Part shown: piece after piece, positions 33,780 to 41,995 of the stretch
How the letters are laid out: each line of letters opens with the position of its first letter
Position numbering within the stretch: the first letter of the stretch is position 1
Assembly (NCBI GenBank): GCA_002369135.1
Contig: DFEY01000003.1
Location: forward strand, 580,338 to 644,337
Length of the DNA stretch: 64,000 nt
From: Lachnospira sp. UBA3790
GTDB lineage: Bacteria > Bacillota > Clostridia > Lachnospirales > Lachnospiraceae
Direction: 5' to 3'
Notes under the pieces: model-generated
What the model was told of the DNA's origin: nothing
Seen by the model: only the letters and a program-made list of their open reading frames with translations
Database searches by the model: none
Translations under genes and position numbers: made by a program

Positions 33780-35927
33780 CTATTTCTTTTTATGTTTCTT
33801 CTTTTTAGCTTTTGTCTCTTTTATCTTTCTTGCATTAGTTTCTTCCGCAGCATAAGAATATTTCTTTGTCTCAGACAATATATGCGTGTCAGAGTTTTGC
33901 TGCTTAACAACAAATCCATCTCCACCTTTAAGTTCTGGATATTGAACTATCAAAGTATTTCTATCAATGTAGATTGTGTCGTACTTTTCATCATTTATAT
34001 AAACCTTGCTGTATGGAGTAAAGTTATTTCCATAAATGTATATTGTTCCAACATCATTATGCATTGGATTTATTGAGCTAACACTAACTTCATATAAACC
34101 AAACTGTAAGTCTGTTGGCTTATAAGGATTCTTACCATTGTTAGCTAGGTTCTTTCCATACAACTGGTCATACTCTAATTTGTGCAAGCCCTCTAAGTAG
34201 GCTTTTTGATCTTTATCTTTTCTATGTTCTTGAGAATAATTATTTATCTCACCCTCAGTAATATGAAGGTCCTTCAAAATCTTTGGCTCTAACTGATATG
34301 CTTCCAAATCTTCATTAGTGTACTTTGTTTTAAAGTTAGACCAAATGATATACTCTGTTTGATAAACATTACCATTCTCTAAGTCATTTCCAGTAATACC
34401 AAGCGATGGCAAGTGATCACCATACATTACTAGAATAGTTTTTTCTTTAAACTTCTTTAATCTCTTTGTTAGTTCATTTACAAAAGCATCCATCTCATAT
34501 GTTTGAGTAGCATAGTATTCGTATTGGTTTTTTAACCCTTCCTCTTCTATACCTTTTACCTTTATAAAAGAACCTAAATCTTCAGAAGGATATGCTCCGT
34601 GACCTTGAACAGAAATTGTATATATATAATCCTGTTTCTTTGTCGATTTCAAAGTATCCATAATATACTTTGTCAAACACTTATCCTTAGCCCAGTCATT
34701 TTGTGTTTCTTCTAATTCGTCCATATTTTCTATAGATGTAAATGTGTCGTAACCCAAGTTGGCAAATACATGATTACGTCCGTAGAATGTAGCTGTATTA
34801 TTGTGAATAGCGTGAGACTTATAGCCATAAGGTCTTAAGTTAAATGCAATACTCTCACAAGATTTCTTATTTAAAATAGTTTTAAACGGATACTCACCTG
34901 GGCCAAAGTCGTCCATGTTCATACCTGTCATAGTTTCAAACTCTGTATTTACAGTACCCGCTCCTACTACAGGAACGTTTAAATATCCACTTGGGAATTT
35001 CTTTCTAAGCTTTGTAAAAGTAGGCACAGGATTCTGTGACAATTTAATCTTCTTAACTTTGTTCAAGTCAAAGAATGATTCTAACTGCAAGAAAATAATG
35101 TTTGGCTTTTCTTTTGCTTTCTTATATGTCTTTCCGTTAATAAGGGCTCTAATAGCTTCTTCAGAATAGTTCTCAGGTTTCTTTACTCCAGTATTTACTA
35201 AACTGTTTGAGAAACAATAAACAAAGCCATAAGAGGTATAACTATCTCTCAAATTACCAAACTGTCTAGGAATAAGACCCGATCCAAGACCTAACTGTAT
35301 AGCGCCAAAACCAATAGCCCATATAATAATTATGGCTGCTATATTTCTTACGTACTGAATTTTATGATTAACTTTAGGCGCCTTAAAACACAAATAAACT
35401 ATTCCGGCAATAGCTGCTATTAAAGCAATAATCACAAGAACAATCTGCCAAAAGTCAAAATATTTATCTAGCACGTCAAAGGCACTATCAATAAGCATCA
35501 AATCAACTGCTGTAAAAGGTGTAACTCTGTTTGCCATTAAAATACAATTGCTTACACCGAAAATAATCCATATTAAACTAATCAATGCCATACCAAAGAA
35601 TCTTCTTCTTAATAGCAAAGTTACCGATAAAGTCATTAACACAATCAATGCATTGACTATAAATACATATGGTGAAGAAATAACATAATAAATCCCTTTA
35701 AGTAGAGATCCCCTCGCCAAAACTTCAATTAAAAAAGTTACTCCAAGTGCACATACAATATACATATACATAATTCTTTTATTGTATGTCTCTTTGAAGA
35801 AACCTCTTATTTTCTGATATCTAGAAGATGCCCTTTTTTCAAGGTCTTTAATATCTTCCTTCGCATTTTTTACCGAATGCTTATGTTCAGTTTTATTCTC
35901 TTTTTTTTCTTTATTTTTTCCAAACAT
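33780..35927 (-). CDS. LTA synthase-family sulfatase-fold protein with C-terminal IPT/TIG-like domain
   Basis: 715 residues. Charged N-terminal tail (1-45), five membrane helices (about 50-215), then an extracellular sulfatase-fold domain. Catalytic residues by analogy with S. aureus LtaS: Glu283 (FLQLESFF), Thr325 nucleophile (VGAGTVNTEF), Arg384 (FYGRNHVFANLGYD), His443 (SVQGHGAYP) and Asp504-His505 (YGDHLPSLG). Residues about 613-690 look like an IPT/TIG Ig-fold (SSINPMHNDVGTIYIYGNNF), followed by a Lys-rich end. Likely polymerises glycerol-phosphate or a related lipid-linked polymer; exact substrate unknown. Start set at the ATG after GGTGG rather than 13 codons upstream. Confidence 0.9.
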   Translation of the reverse strand: MFGKNKEKKENKTEHKHSVKNAKEDIKDLEKRASSRYQKIRGFFKETYNKRIMYMYIVCALGVTFLIEVLARGSLLKGIYYVISSPYVFIVNALIVLMTLSVTLLLRRRFFGMALISLIWIIFGVSNCILMANRVTPFTAVDLMLIDSAFDVLDKYFDFWQIVLVIIALIAAIAGIVYLCFKAPKVNHKIQYVRNIAAIIIIWAIGFGAIQLGLGSGLIPRQFGNLRDSYTSYGFVYCFSNSLVNTGVKKPENYSEEAIRALINGKTYKKAKEKPNIIFLQLESFFDLNKVKKIKLSQNPVPTFTKLRKKFPSGYLNVPVVGAGTVNTEFETMTGMNMDDFGPGEYPFKTILNKKSCESIAFNLRPYGYKSHAIHNNTATFYGRNHVFANLGYDTFTSIENMDELEETQNDWAKDKCLTKYIMDTLKSTKKQDYIYTISVQGHGAYPSEDLGSFIKVKGIEEEGLKNQYEYYATQTYEMDAFVNELTKRLKKFKEKTILVMYGDHLPSLGITGNDLENGNVYQTEYIIWSNFKTKYTNEDLEAYQLEPKILKDLHITEGEINNYSQEHRKDKDQKAYLEGLHKLEYDQLYGKNLANNGKNPYKPTDLQFGLYEVSVSSINPMHNDVGTIYIYGNNFTPYSKVYINDEKYDTIYIDRNTLIVQYPELKGGDGFVVKQQNSDTHILSETKKYSYAAEETNARKIKETKAKKKKHKKK

Positions 35928-35973
35928 AATTACCACCAAATATGCGCATTCTAAAGTTGCGCACACCCTGTAT

Positions 35974-36002
35974 ATAATACTACAAAATTGCCTATTTTTG
36001 AA
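35974..36002 (-). promoter_or_regulatory. Weak promoter candidate of the LTA synthase operon
   Basis: Minus strand TTCAAA (35997-36002), 17 nt, TATTAT (35974-35979). Downstream, TGTGCGCA and TGCGCATA can pair as an 8-bp stem just before the Shine-Dalgarno. Confidence 0.5.
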
Positions 36003-36057
36003 TATTTTAATGCTATTTTTAATATATAAATTTTTCTCACATTTTTGATGATTTTTG

Positions 36058-36066
36058 TGGTATACT
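36058..36066 (+). promoter_or_regulatory. Extended -10 promoter of aroF
   Basis: TGG-TATACT (36058-36066) is an extended -10; no good -35 is present. The AAGGAGG Shine-Dalgarno follows at 36087-36093. No T-box or leader peptide fits between them. Confidence 0.65.
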
Positions 36067-36099
36067 TGCTAGAAAATATTGTAAAAAAGGAGGTCAAAT

Positions 36100-37131
36100 A
36101 TGGGAAGTGTATTTAACAGAAAACTACCAGTGCCAAAAGAGATTAAAGAACAATTTCCAGTGCCTGAAAAAGTAGCTCAGAAAAAAGCTGAAAATGATGA
36201 AACTTTAAAGAAAATATTTACTGGAGAAGATAAGCGATTTTTGGCTATTATTGGACCTTGTTCTGCTGATAATCCAGAAGCAGTTTTAGATTATGTTCAT
36301 AGACTTGCTAAAGTTCAAGAAGAAATAAAGGATAAAGTATTTATTGTTCCAAGAATATATACAAACAAACCTAGAACAACTGGTAAGGGATATAAGGGAA
36401 TGCTCCATCAGCCAGATCCAGAAAAAGAATCTGATTTGCTTAACGGGCTTCTATCTATTCGTTCATTATTTGTACAAATTATGGAAGAAACTGGTTTTCC
36501 TATTTCAGATGAAATGCTATATCCTGAAAACACTAGATACTTTACAGACTGCTTGTCATATGTAGCTGTGGGAGCTCGTAGTGTTGAAGATCAACAGCAC
36601 AGATTAACAGCAAGTGGAATGCTTATTCCTGTTGGAATGAAAAACCCTACTAGCGGTGATATCAGCATTATGCTTAATTCTATTGAAGCTGCTCAATCAT
36701 CTCACAACTTTATATACAGAGGATGGGATGTAGAAACTACTGGTAACCCTTTCGCACACGCAATCCTTAGAGGCGCTTGCGACAAAGATGGTAAAGCAAT
36801 TCCAAACTACTACTACGAAGATATGCTAAATCTTTATACTAAATATGTTGAAAAAGGTTTTGCTAATCCTTCTCTTATCGTTGATTGTAACCATTACAAC
36901 TCTGGTAAGAAATACAAAGAACAAATTAGAATTGCAAAAGATGTTCTTTATCACAAGAGTCATTCGGATGATTTACACGACTTCATCAAAGGTCTAATGA
37001 TTGAGAGTTATATCGAAGAAGGAAATCAAAGTATTGACGAGCACACATATGGTAAATCAATTACAGATCCATGTATTGGATGGGATGACACAGAATACCT
37101 ACTAAAAAAGATTGCAGACGAATTAGACTAA
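36100..37131 (+). CDS. aroF: 3-deoxy-7-phosphoheptulonate synthase, class I (AroF/G/H type)
   Basis: First step of the shikimate pathway: PEP plus erythrose 4-phosphate gives DAHP. 343 residues of the enterobacterial type. Motifs: LAIIGPCSADNPEAVLDY, PRTTGKGYKGMLHQPD, SYVAVGARSVEDQQHR, MKNPTSGD and LIVDCNHYNSGKKYKEQ. An N-terminal extension of about 45 residues, which in relatives carries the feedback-inhibition site, is present. Single-gene unit with its own promoter and terminator; no other aro genes are nearby. Which aromatic amino acid inhibits it cannot be told. Confidence 0.95.
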   Translation: MGSVFNRKLPVPKEIKEQFPVPEKVAQKKAENDETLKKIFTGEDKRFLAIIGPCSADNPEAVLDYVHRLAKVQEEIKDKVFIVPRIYTNKPRTTGKGYKGMLHQPDPEKESDLLNGLLSIRSLFVQIMEETGFPISDEMLYPENTRYFTDCLSYVAVGARSVEDQQHRLTASGMLIPVGMKNPTSGDISIMLNSIEAAQSSHNFIYRGWDVETTGNPFAHAILRGACDKDGKAIPNYYYEDMLNLYTKYVEKGFANPSLIVDCNHYNSGKKYKEQIRIAKDVLYHKSHSDDLHDFIKGLMIESYIEEGNQSIDEHTYGKSITDPCIGWDDTEYLLKKIADELD

Positions 37132-37135
37132 TAAT

Positions 37136-37166
37136 AAAAAGGATACCAACCAGGTATCCTTTTTTT
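37136..37166 (+). terminator. Terminator of aroF
   Basis: 12-bp arms AAAAAGGATACC (37136-37147) and GGTATCCTTTTT (37153-37164), loop AACCA, T7 run ending at 37166. Confidence 0.9.
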
Positions 37167-37170
37167 AAAT

Positions 37171-37206
37171 AAAAAACAGATTGATTAACCATCAATCTGT
37201 TTTTTT
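37171..37206 (-). terminator. Terminator of the xerD-like gene
   Basis: 15-bp arms (37171-37185, 37191-37205) around TAACC; reads AAAAAACAGATTGAT and its complement. It works for the minus strand and could back up aroF termination on the plus strand. Confidence 0.9.
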
Positions 37207-38092
37207 ATGCTTTGGGGTGTGCTTTTGCATACACCTCTCTCACTCTTGTATTTTGTGAATTCATATAAATCTGTGTAGTAGAAATATCTGAATGTCCTAA
37301 CATCTGTTGAACTGATTTTAAGTCTGCACCATTCTCAACTAAGTGTGCTGCAAATGAATGTCTTAATGTATGCGGTGTAAGTTCAGAACCGATGCCTGCT
37401 TTCTTACCATACGACTTAATCAATTTCCAAAAGCCTTGTCTACTCATTTGTCCGCCTGAGCAGTTAGGGAATAATATTTCACTATCTTTATTATCTCCCA
37501 AAAGATTATCTCTTCCGTCTGACAAATACTTCGTCAAAGCATTTTTAGCAGCTGTTCCAAAAGGAATTATTCTGTTCTGCTTTCTATTGTGACAAACTAT
37601 GTATTCAAGTTTCATATTTACGTCTTCTAACTTTAGTGCGATTAACTCACTTACTCTCATACCTGTCGCATAAAGTAATTCCAACATAGATTTGTCTCTT
37701 AGTTCTTTTGGAGTGTTCTTTGACGGTTGCTTAAGTAACGCATCAATCTCCTTAACTGACAAAATCTCTGGCACTGTCTTTTCTATCTTAGGTGCCTTTA
37801 GGTTAGATGCTGGATTAGTCTTAACCAAATCAGCTGATACACAATAAGCAAAGAATGCTTTTGCTGAGGCAATCGTTCTAGAGATTGTAGCTGGTTTTCT
37901 ACCTAACTTATTTAAATGCTTGATATACTTTTCAATGTCTTTCTGTCTAACTTTAGCAAGTGCTGTTTTAGAAGACACCTTCATGTACTCAAACATTTTT
38001 GTCAAATCTCTTTTGTAAGACTCTTCAGTATTCTTTGAAATAGATTTCTGTTTATTAAGTTGTTTCAAAAACTGTTTTATAATTTCTTCCAT
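37205..38092 (-). CDS. xerD: XerC/D-type tyrosine recombinase
   Basis: 295 residues, typical for XerC/D/A. N-terminal SAM-like DNA-binding domain (about 1-90, FLKQLNKQKSISKNTEESY) and catalytic domain with Arg146 (ATGMRVSEL), His241-Arg244 (HTLRHSFAAHL), His267 (LGHSDISTT) and Tyr276 (QIYMN). It probably resolves chromosome dimers at dif. The single-gene setting with its own promoter argues against a mobile-element integrase, and no att repeats are seen. Whether it is the XerD or XerC orthologue is uncertain. Start at the ATG, not the GTG seven codons upstream. Confidence 0.9.
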   Translation of the reverse strand: MEEIIKQFLKQLNKQKSISKNTEESYKRDLTKMFEYMKVSSKTALAKVRQKDIEKYIKHLNKLGRKPATISRTIASAKAFFAYCVSADLVKTNPASNLKAPKIEKTVPEILSVKEIDALLKQPSKNTPKELRDKSMLELLYATGMRVSELIALKLEDVNMKLEYIVCHNRKQNRIIPFGTAAKNALTKYLSDGRDNLLGDNKDSEILFPNCSGGQMSRQGFWKLIKSYGKKAGIGSELTPHTLRHSFAAHLVENGADLKSVQQMLGHSDISTTQIYMNSQNTRVREVYAKAHPKA

Positions 38093-38128
38093 TTTTCCCG
38101 CTAACCTCTTCACAGAGATGTAGTTAGT

Positions 38129-38157
38129 ATTATATATACTTTTTTATGTAAAATCAA
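38129..38157 (-). promoter_or_regulatory. Promoter of the xerD-like gene
   Basis: Minus strand TTGATT (38152-38157), 17 nt, TATAAT (38129-38134), just downstream of the nudix-gene terminator. Confidence 0.8.
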
Positions 38158-38166
38158 ACAAAAAAT

Positions 38167-38196
38167 AACCCAATAAAACGGGGATTTTACTGGGTT
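38167..38196 (-). terminator. Terminator of the nudix gene
   Basis: 12-bp stem including one G-T pair (38167-38178 with 38185-38196), loop CGGGGA on the plus strand, then ATTTTTTG on the minus strand. Confidence 0.85.
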
Positions 38197-38264
38197 ACAT
38201 AAAATTTACACTATATATTCAAAGCATAGTTTTACTTGACACAATATCTAGTAAAAAATCTTTT

Positions 38265-38807
38265 TTAATTTTTTTTGCAATATTTTAAATAATAAGTCAA
38301 AATGGCTGAGATAGTTTTAGAGTCGTTAATTTCGTTGTTCATAATCATTTGAACCAACTCCTCTACTGTGTAGATTTCAATCTCAATATCTTCATCTTCG
38401 TCCAAGTTTTGTTCAGATTTTACTAGGTCATGGGCTACATAAATATCAATAGTCTCACCTGAATATGCAATGGCAGGAACTATAGTAATTAGGAATTCGA
38501 CATTGTCACTTTTATAGCCAGTCTCTTCCTCTAATTCTCTAGTAGCACAATCTAGTGTAGATTCCTCAACTGTATCTTTTCCACCAGCAGGTATCTCAAG
38601 AGAAAACTTATCGATAGCATTTCTCCATTGACGAACCATAATAATTCTTCCATCATCCATAACTGGAATGATAGCTGCAGCACCTTTGTGGATAAGATAA
38701 TCCCACTCTACTCTGTTGCCTTCAGGAGTAATTACTTGGTCTTTACAAAACTCAATGATTGCTCCCTTATAAACACTCTCTCTGTTTATCCTTTTGAAAT
38801 CTTTCAT
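38265..38807 (-). CDS. NUDIX hydrolase, ADP-ribose pyrophosphatase-like
   Basis: 180 residues. Full Nudix box GGKDTVEESTLDCATRELEEETGYKSD (Gly, the REL-EE core and the final Gly all present; whole box about residues 75-101), followed by the PAIAYSGETIDIYVA segment typical of ADP-ribose pyrophosphatases (NudF group), which hydrolyse ADP-ribose to AMP and ribose 5-phosphate. AAGGT Shine-Dalgarno. It follows proC by 57 nt and may share its transcript. Substrate inferred from family. Confidence 0.9.
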   Translation of the reverse strand: MKDFKRINRESVYKGAIIEFCKDQVITPEGNRVEWDYLIHKGAAAIIPVMDDGRIIMVRQWRNAIDKFSLEIPAGGKDTVEESTLDCATRELEEETGYKSDNVEFLITIVPAIAYSGETIDIYVAHDLVKSEQNLDEDEDIEIEIYTVEELVQMIMNNEINDSKTISAILTYYLKYCKKN

Positions 38808-38864
38808 AACTATACCTTCTTATTTAATAGATACTATTTCTCAAATAACTTCATTTTTGATTGA

Positions 38865-39659
38865 CTACTGTAATTCTATACATCTTTTGAAGCACGCCTG
38901 TGTTGCTTCATCTATAGCCTTCTCAAGTTCGTTCTCATCTAACTTTTTAACACCCTCTATAGTTGTGCCTCCAGGTGAGCAAACTTTTTCTTTTAACACA
39001 TCAGGATCTTCTCCAGTCTCCATCAAAAGCTTAGCTGATCCTAGAACTGTTTGAGCGACAAAATCAATTGACTCATCTCTTGTGAGTCCTAATTTCTCAA
39101 CTGACTTAGCCAAATAGTCAATAAACATAAATACATAAGCAGGTGAACTTCCGCTTGCGCACACTACTGCGTTCATTAAATCTTCATCCACCTTTTTATA
39201 TTTACCAACTGAATTGAAAATCTTATCTATAACAATTTCTTCATCTGGTGAAAATACTTCTTCCTTATAACAAATACCAGTCATTCCTTCCCCTACCATG
39301 GCTGGTGTGTTAGGCATTGTTCTAATAACCTTCTTAGCTGATGTTAAAGATTTAACTTTATCAACTGTAATGCCAGGTGCTAGTGAAATAATGATTGTGT
39401 CTTCACTAACTGATGATTCAATTCCATCTAGCGCCACTTCATAAACCTGAGGTTTAATAGCAAGCACTACAAACTTAACGTTTTCAACTAATTCATTTAC
39501 AGATGAAACAAAATCAACTCCTGTTTTACCTTTTACTTCTTCGCATCTATCTGTGTTAGTGTCAAAGAATAATACATTTTCTTTGTCGAAGAATTTGAGA
39601 CATCCATTCATTAGTGCATATCCCATATTTCCCATTCCAATAAAACCAATTTTGCTCAT
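38865..39659 (-). CDS. proC: Pyrroline-5-carboxylate reductase
   Basis: Final step of proline synthesis, NAD(P)H-dependent. 264 residues. Rossmann start KIGFIGMGNMGYALMNG, FVVLAIKPQ, RTMPNTPAMVGEGMTG and the C-terminal signature VCSPGGTTIEGVKKLDE. GGAG Shine-Dalgarno; extended -10 promoter at 39684-39692. No proA or proB nearby. Confidence 0.96.
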   Translation of the reverse strand: MSKIGFIGMGNMGYALMNGCLKFFDKENVLFFDTNTDRCEEVKGKTGVDFVSSVNELVENVKFVVLAIKPQVYEVALDGIESSVSEDTIIISLAPGITVDKVKSLTSAKKVIRTMPNTPAMVGEGMTGICYKEEVFSPDEEIVIDKIFNSVGKYKKVDEDLMNAVVCASGSSPAYVFMFIDYLAKSVEKLGLTRDESIDFVAQTVLGSAKLLMETGEDPDVLKEKVCSPGGTTIEGVKKLDENELEKAIDEATQACFKRCIELQ

Positions 39660-39683
39660 AGTTTCTCTCCTTTAATCATAGAA

Positions 39684-39692
39684 AGTATATCA
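39684..39692 (-). promoter_or_regulatory. Extended -10 promoter of proC
   Basis: Minus strand TGA-TATACT (39684-39692) immediately after the rny terminator T-tract; the -35 region would fall in the hairpin. Confidence 0.6.
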
Positions 39693-39697
39693 TAAAA

Positions 39698-39727
39698 AAG
39701 GGGAAATATGTAAAACATATTCCCCTT
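39698..39727 (-). terminator. Terminator of rny
   Basis: Arms 39698-39710 (AAGGGGAAATATG) and 39716-39727 (CATATTCCCCTT), one bulged A, then TTTTTTATG on the minus strand. Confidence 0.85.
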
Positions 39728-39738
39728 AAATGTAGATT

Positions 39739-41283
39739 TTATTTTGCGTAATCTATAGCTCTTGATTCTCTAACAACGTTAACTTTAATCTGTCCAGGAT
39801 ATTCTAACTCAGCTTCAATCTGCTTAGAAATATCTCTAGCCATCAATACCATGTCGGCATCGCTAACTTTGTCAGGAACCACCATAACTCGAATCTCTCT
39901 ACCTGCTTGAATAGCAAAAGAATTATCCACGCCTTCAAATGAATTTGTGATATCTTCTAACTGTTTTAGTCTGTTTGTGTAAGTCTCAAGTGTCTCACGT
40001 CTTGCACCAGGTCTAGCAGCTGAAATAGCATCTGCAGCCTGAACGATACAAGCGATTAATGTTTCAGGTTCGACATCACCGTGGTGTGCTTCTACAGCGT
40101 TAATAACTACGCCTGACTCTTTGTATTTTCTACAAAGATCTACACCCAACTGGATGTGAGTACCTTCTTGTTCGTGATCCACTGCTTTACCAATATCATG
40201 TAAAAGTCCAGCTCTCTTAGCTACACGTACATCTAATCCCATTTCTGCAGCCATAAGGCCTGATAGATGTGCAACTTCTATAGAGTGCTTTAGAGCATTT
40301 TGTCCATAACTTGTTCTAAACTTCATCTTACCTAGAAGTTTGATTAGTTCTGGATGAATGCCGTGAACTCCTACTTCTAATGTAGCAGACTCACCTTCTT
40401 CACGAATAACAGTCTCGACTTCTTTCTTAGCCTTGTTGACCATTTCTTCAATCCTACTTGGCTGAATACGTCCATCGACTATTAGCTTCTCAAGTGCAAT
40501 TCTTGCAACTTCTCTTCTGATAGGATCGAATCCTGATAGAACTACTGCCTCAGGAGTATCATCGATAATCAAATCAACACCTGTTAATGACTCAAGAGTC
40601 TTAATGTTACGACCCTCACGTCCGATAATTCTACCTTTCATGTCTTCGTTAGGTAATTGAACTACTGAGATTGTGGCTTCAGATACTTGATCTGTAGCAC
40701 ATTTCTGAATAGCATTAACAATAATATCACGAGCCTTTTTATCTGACTCTTCTTTGATTCTTGCTTCGCCTTCTTTTATAATCTTAGCAGTCTCAATCTT
40801 AATTTCTTCTTCAACAGTATTTAATAATTGTTCTTTTGCTTGTTCGGAGGTTAAACCAGAGATTCGTTCTAGTTCATTTACGCGTTGCTCACTTAACTTA
40901 TCTACCTTAGCTTGTTTCTCGGCTAGATTTTCTTCTCTATCCTTCAAGCTCTGTTCTCTCTTATCAATAGCATCGGCTTTCTTTTCAACAGCCTCCTCTT
41001 TGTTAAGAATACGTTGCTCAAATTTCTGTATCTCTGAACGTCTTTCTCTAACTTCTTTTTCTAGTTCGTTTTTAGTCTTTAGATTATCTTCTTTTGCTTC
41101 AAGAAGCATTTCCTTCTTCTTAGCCTCAGCATCTTTGATTGCATCGTCAATAATCTCACGAGCCTTCTTTTCTGCTGATCCAATAGTCTTTTCAACTGTT
41201 TTTTTACGAATTAATATTGAAATTAAAGAAGCAACCGCCGCAGATACAATACATATTGCAATCCATACATAAATAGGTATCAT
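39739..41283 (-). CDS. rny: Ribonuclease Y
   Basis: 514-residue membrane-anchored endoribonuclease that starts mRNA decay. N-terminal transmembrane helix (IYVWIAICIVSAAVASLISILI, about residues 4-25), long charged coiled coil (about 30-190), KH domain with GRIIGREGRNIKTLESLTG, and HD domain with AGLLHDIGKAVDHE and VEAHHGDVEP. All parts are intact. Perfect consensus promoter at 41331-41359. The other main RNase gene here is rnc. Confidence 0.97.
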   Translation of the reverse strand: MIPIYVWIAICIVSAAVASLISILIRKKTVEKTIGSAEKKAREIIDDAIKDAEAKKKEMLLEAKEDNLKTKNELEKEVRERRSEIQKFEQRILNKEEAVEKKADAIDKREQSLKDREENLAEKQAKVDKLSEQRVNELERISGLTSEQAKEQLLNTVEEEIKIETAKIIKEGEARIKEESDKKARDIIVNAIQKCATDQVSEATISVVQLPNEDMKGRIIGREGRNIKTLESLTGVDLIIDDTPEAVVLSGFDPIRREVARIALEKLIVDGRIQPSRIEEMVNKAKKEVETVIREEGESATLEVGVHGIHPELIKLLGKMKFRTSYGQNALKHSIEVAHLSGLMAAEMGLDVRVAKRAGLLHDIGKAVDHEQEGTHIQLGVDLCRKYKESGVVINAVEAHHGDVEPETLIACIVQAADAISAARPGARRETLETYTNRLKQLEDITNSFEGVDNSFAIQAGREIRVMVVPDKVSDADMVLMARDISKQIEAELEYPGQIKVNVVRESRAIDYAK

Positions 41284-41330
41284 TGGAGCACCTCCTTATT
41301 TAGTTATCATTGTACAAATACAACATTTAA

Positions 41331-41359
41331 ATTATACTTTTTGACCTATATTATGTCAA
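41331..41359 (-). promoter_or_regulatory. Consensus promoter of rny
   Basis: Minus strand TTGACA (41354-41359), 17 nt, TATAAT (41331-41336): a full sigma-A match. Confidence 0.9.
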
Positions 41360-41391
41360 GTTACATCACTATATGTTGTGATGTGATACTC

Positions 41392-41991
41392 TTATTCATC
41401 AATATAGTCCCTTAAAGCATCTTTTACATCTCCATATGAGTATCCCTTTGAAACAAGATATGAATAAAATTTTTGGATGTCTTTTCTATCACTCAAATCA
41501 TATTTATTCTTTCTTTTTTCTATATATTTCTTTAAGGATTCCGTGTCAGAAAAATCACTCTCTTCAAAGGCTTGATCTATTAACTTCTTATCAACACCTT
41601 TTACATATAAATCCTGAACTATCTGTTTTTTACTTTTAGACCCTCTTTTATAATCAATATACATTTCAGCATATCTTAAATCATTAATTAAGTTTATGTC
41701 TTCTAAAAAAGATACTACCTTATCAATAATCCTCTCCGGATAAAGACCAGCTTTTAATTTATCCATTACATATCTTTTAGTCTTATAAGATTTATCAAGC
41801 ATATAAAGAGCACGCTCTTTTCCTCTGTCAAAAAGTTTATTCATAATAACACTATATGTATTACTAGGAATCTCCTGACCTTCCTTTAGACCGTACTTAC
41901 TAATTTCGCCTTTGTATAAAACAAAGGCGAAATCATTATTGATATAAATTTTTACTCGAGAACCAAATGGTTCTAATTTAGTAACTAACAT
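41392..41991 (-). CDS. recX: Regulatory protein RecX
   Basis: 199-residue helical-repeat protein that binds RecA filaments and limits recombinase activity. RecX features: RALYMLDKSYKTKRYVMDKLKAG, LNDLRYAEMYIDYK-like segment (IDYKRGSKSKKQI), KGV-DKKLIDQAF. It begins 4 nt after recA, with the Shine-Dalgarno in the last recA codons, so it is co-expressed and shares SOS control. Confidence 0.93.
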   Translation of the reverse strand: MLVTKLEPFGSRVKIYINNDFAFVLYKGEISKYGLKEGQEIPSNTYSVIMNKLFDRGKERALYMLDKSYKTKRYVMDKLKAGLYPERIIDKVVSFLEDINLINDLRYAEMYIDYKRGSKSKKQIVQDLYVKGVDKKLIDQAFEESDFSDTESLKKYIEKRKNKYDLSDRKDIQKFYSYLVSKGYSYGDVKDALRDYIDE

Positions 41992-41995
41992 TCAA

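Noticed and set aside
36001..36099. T-box or attenuation leader before aroF
   Set aside because: Only about 30 nt separate the -10 element from the start codon, too short for a T-box or a leader peptide.
37205..38092. Integrase of a mobile element
   Set aside because: The recombinase has Xer length, its own promoter and terminator, housekeeping neighbours and no att-like repeats or cargo genes.
40754..41272. 172-residue open frame on the plus strand
   Set aside because: Antisense to the rny coiled coil; composition is a mirror of that region and no start signals exist.
41364..41387. ACATCAC/GTGATGT hairpin between rny and recX as a terminator
   Set aside because: The 7-bp stem is not followed by a T-tract on either strand, and it lies next to the rny -35 box.
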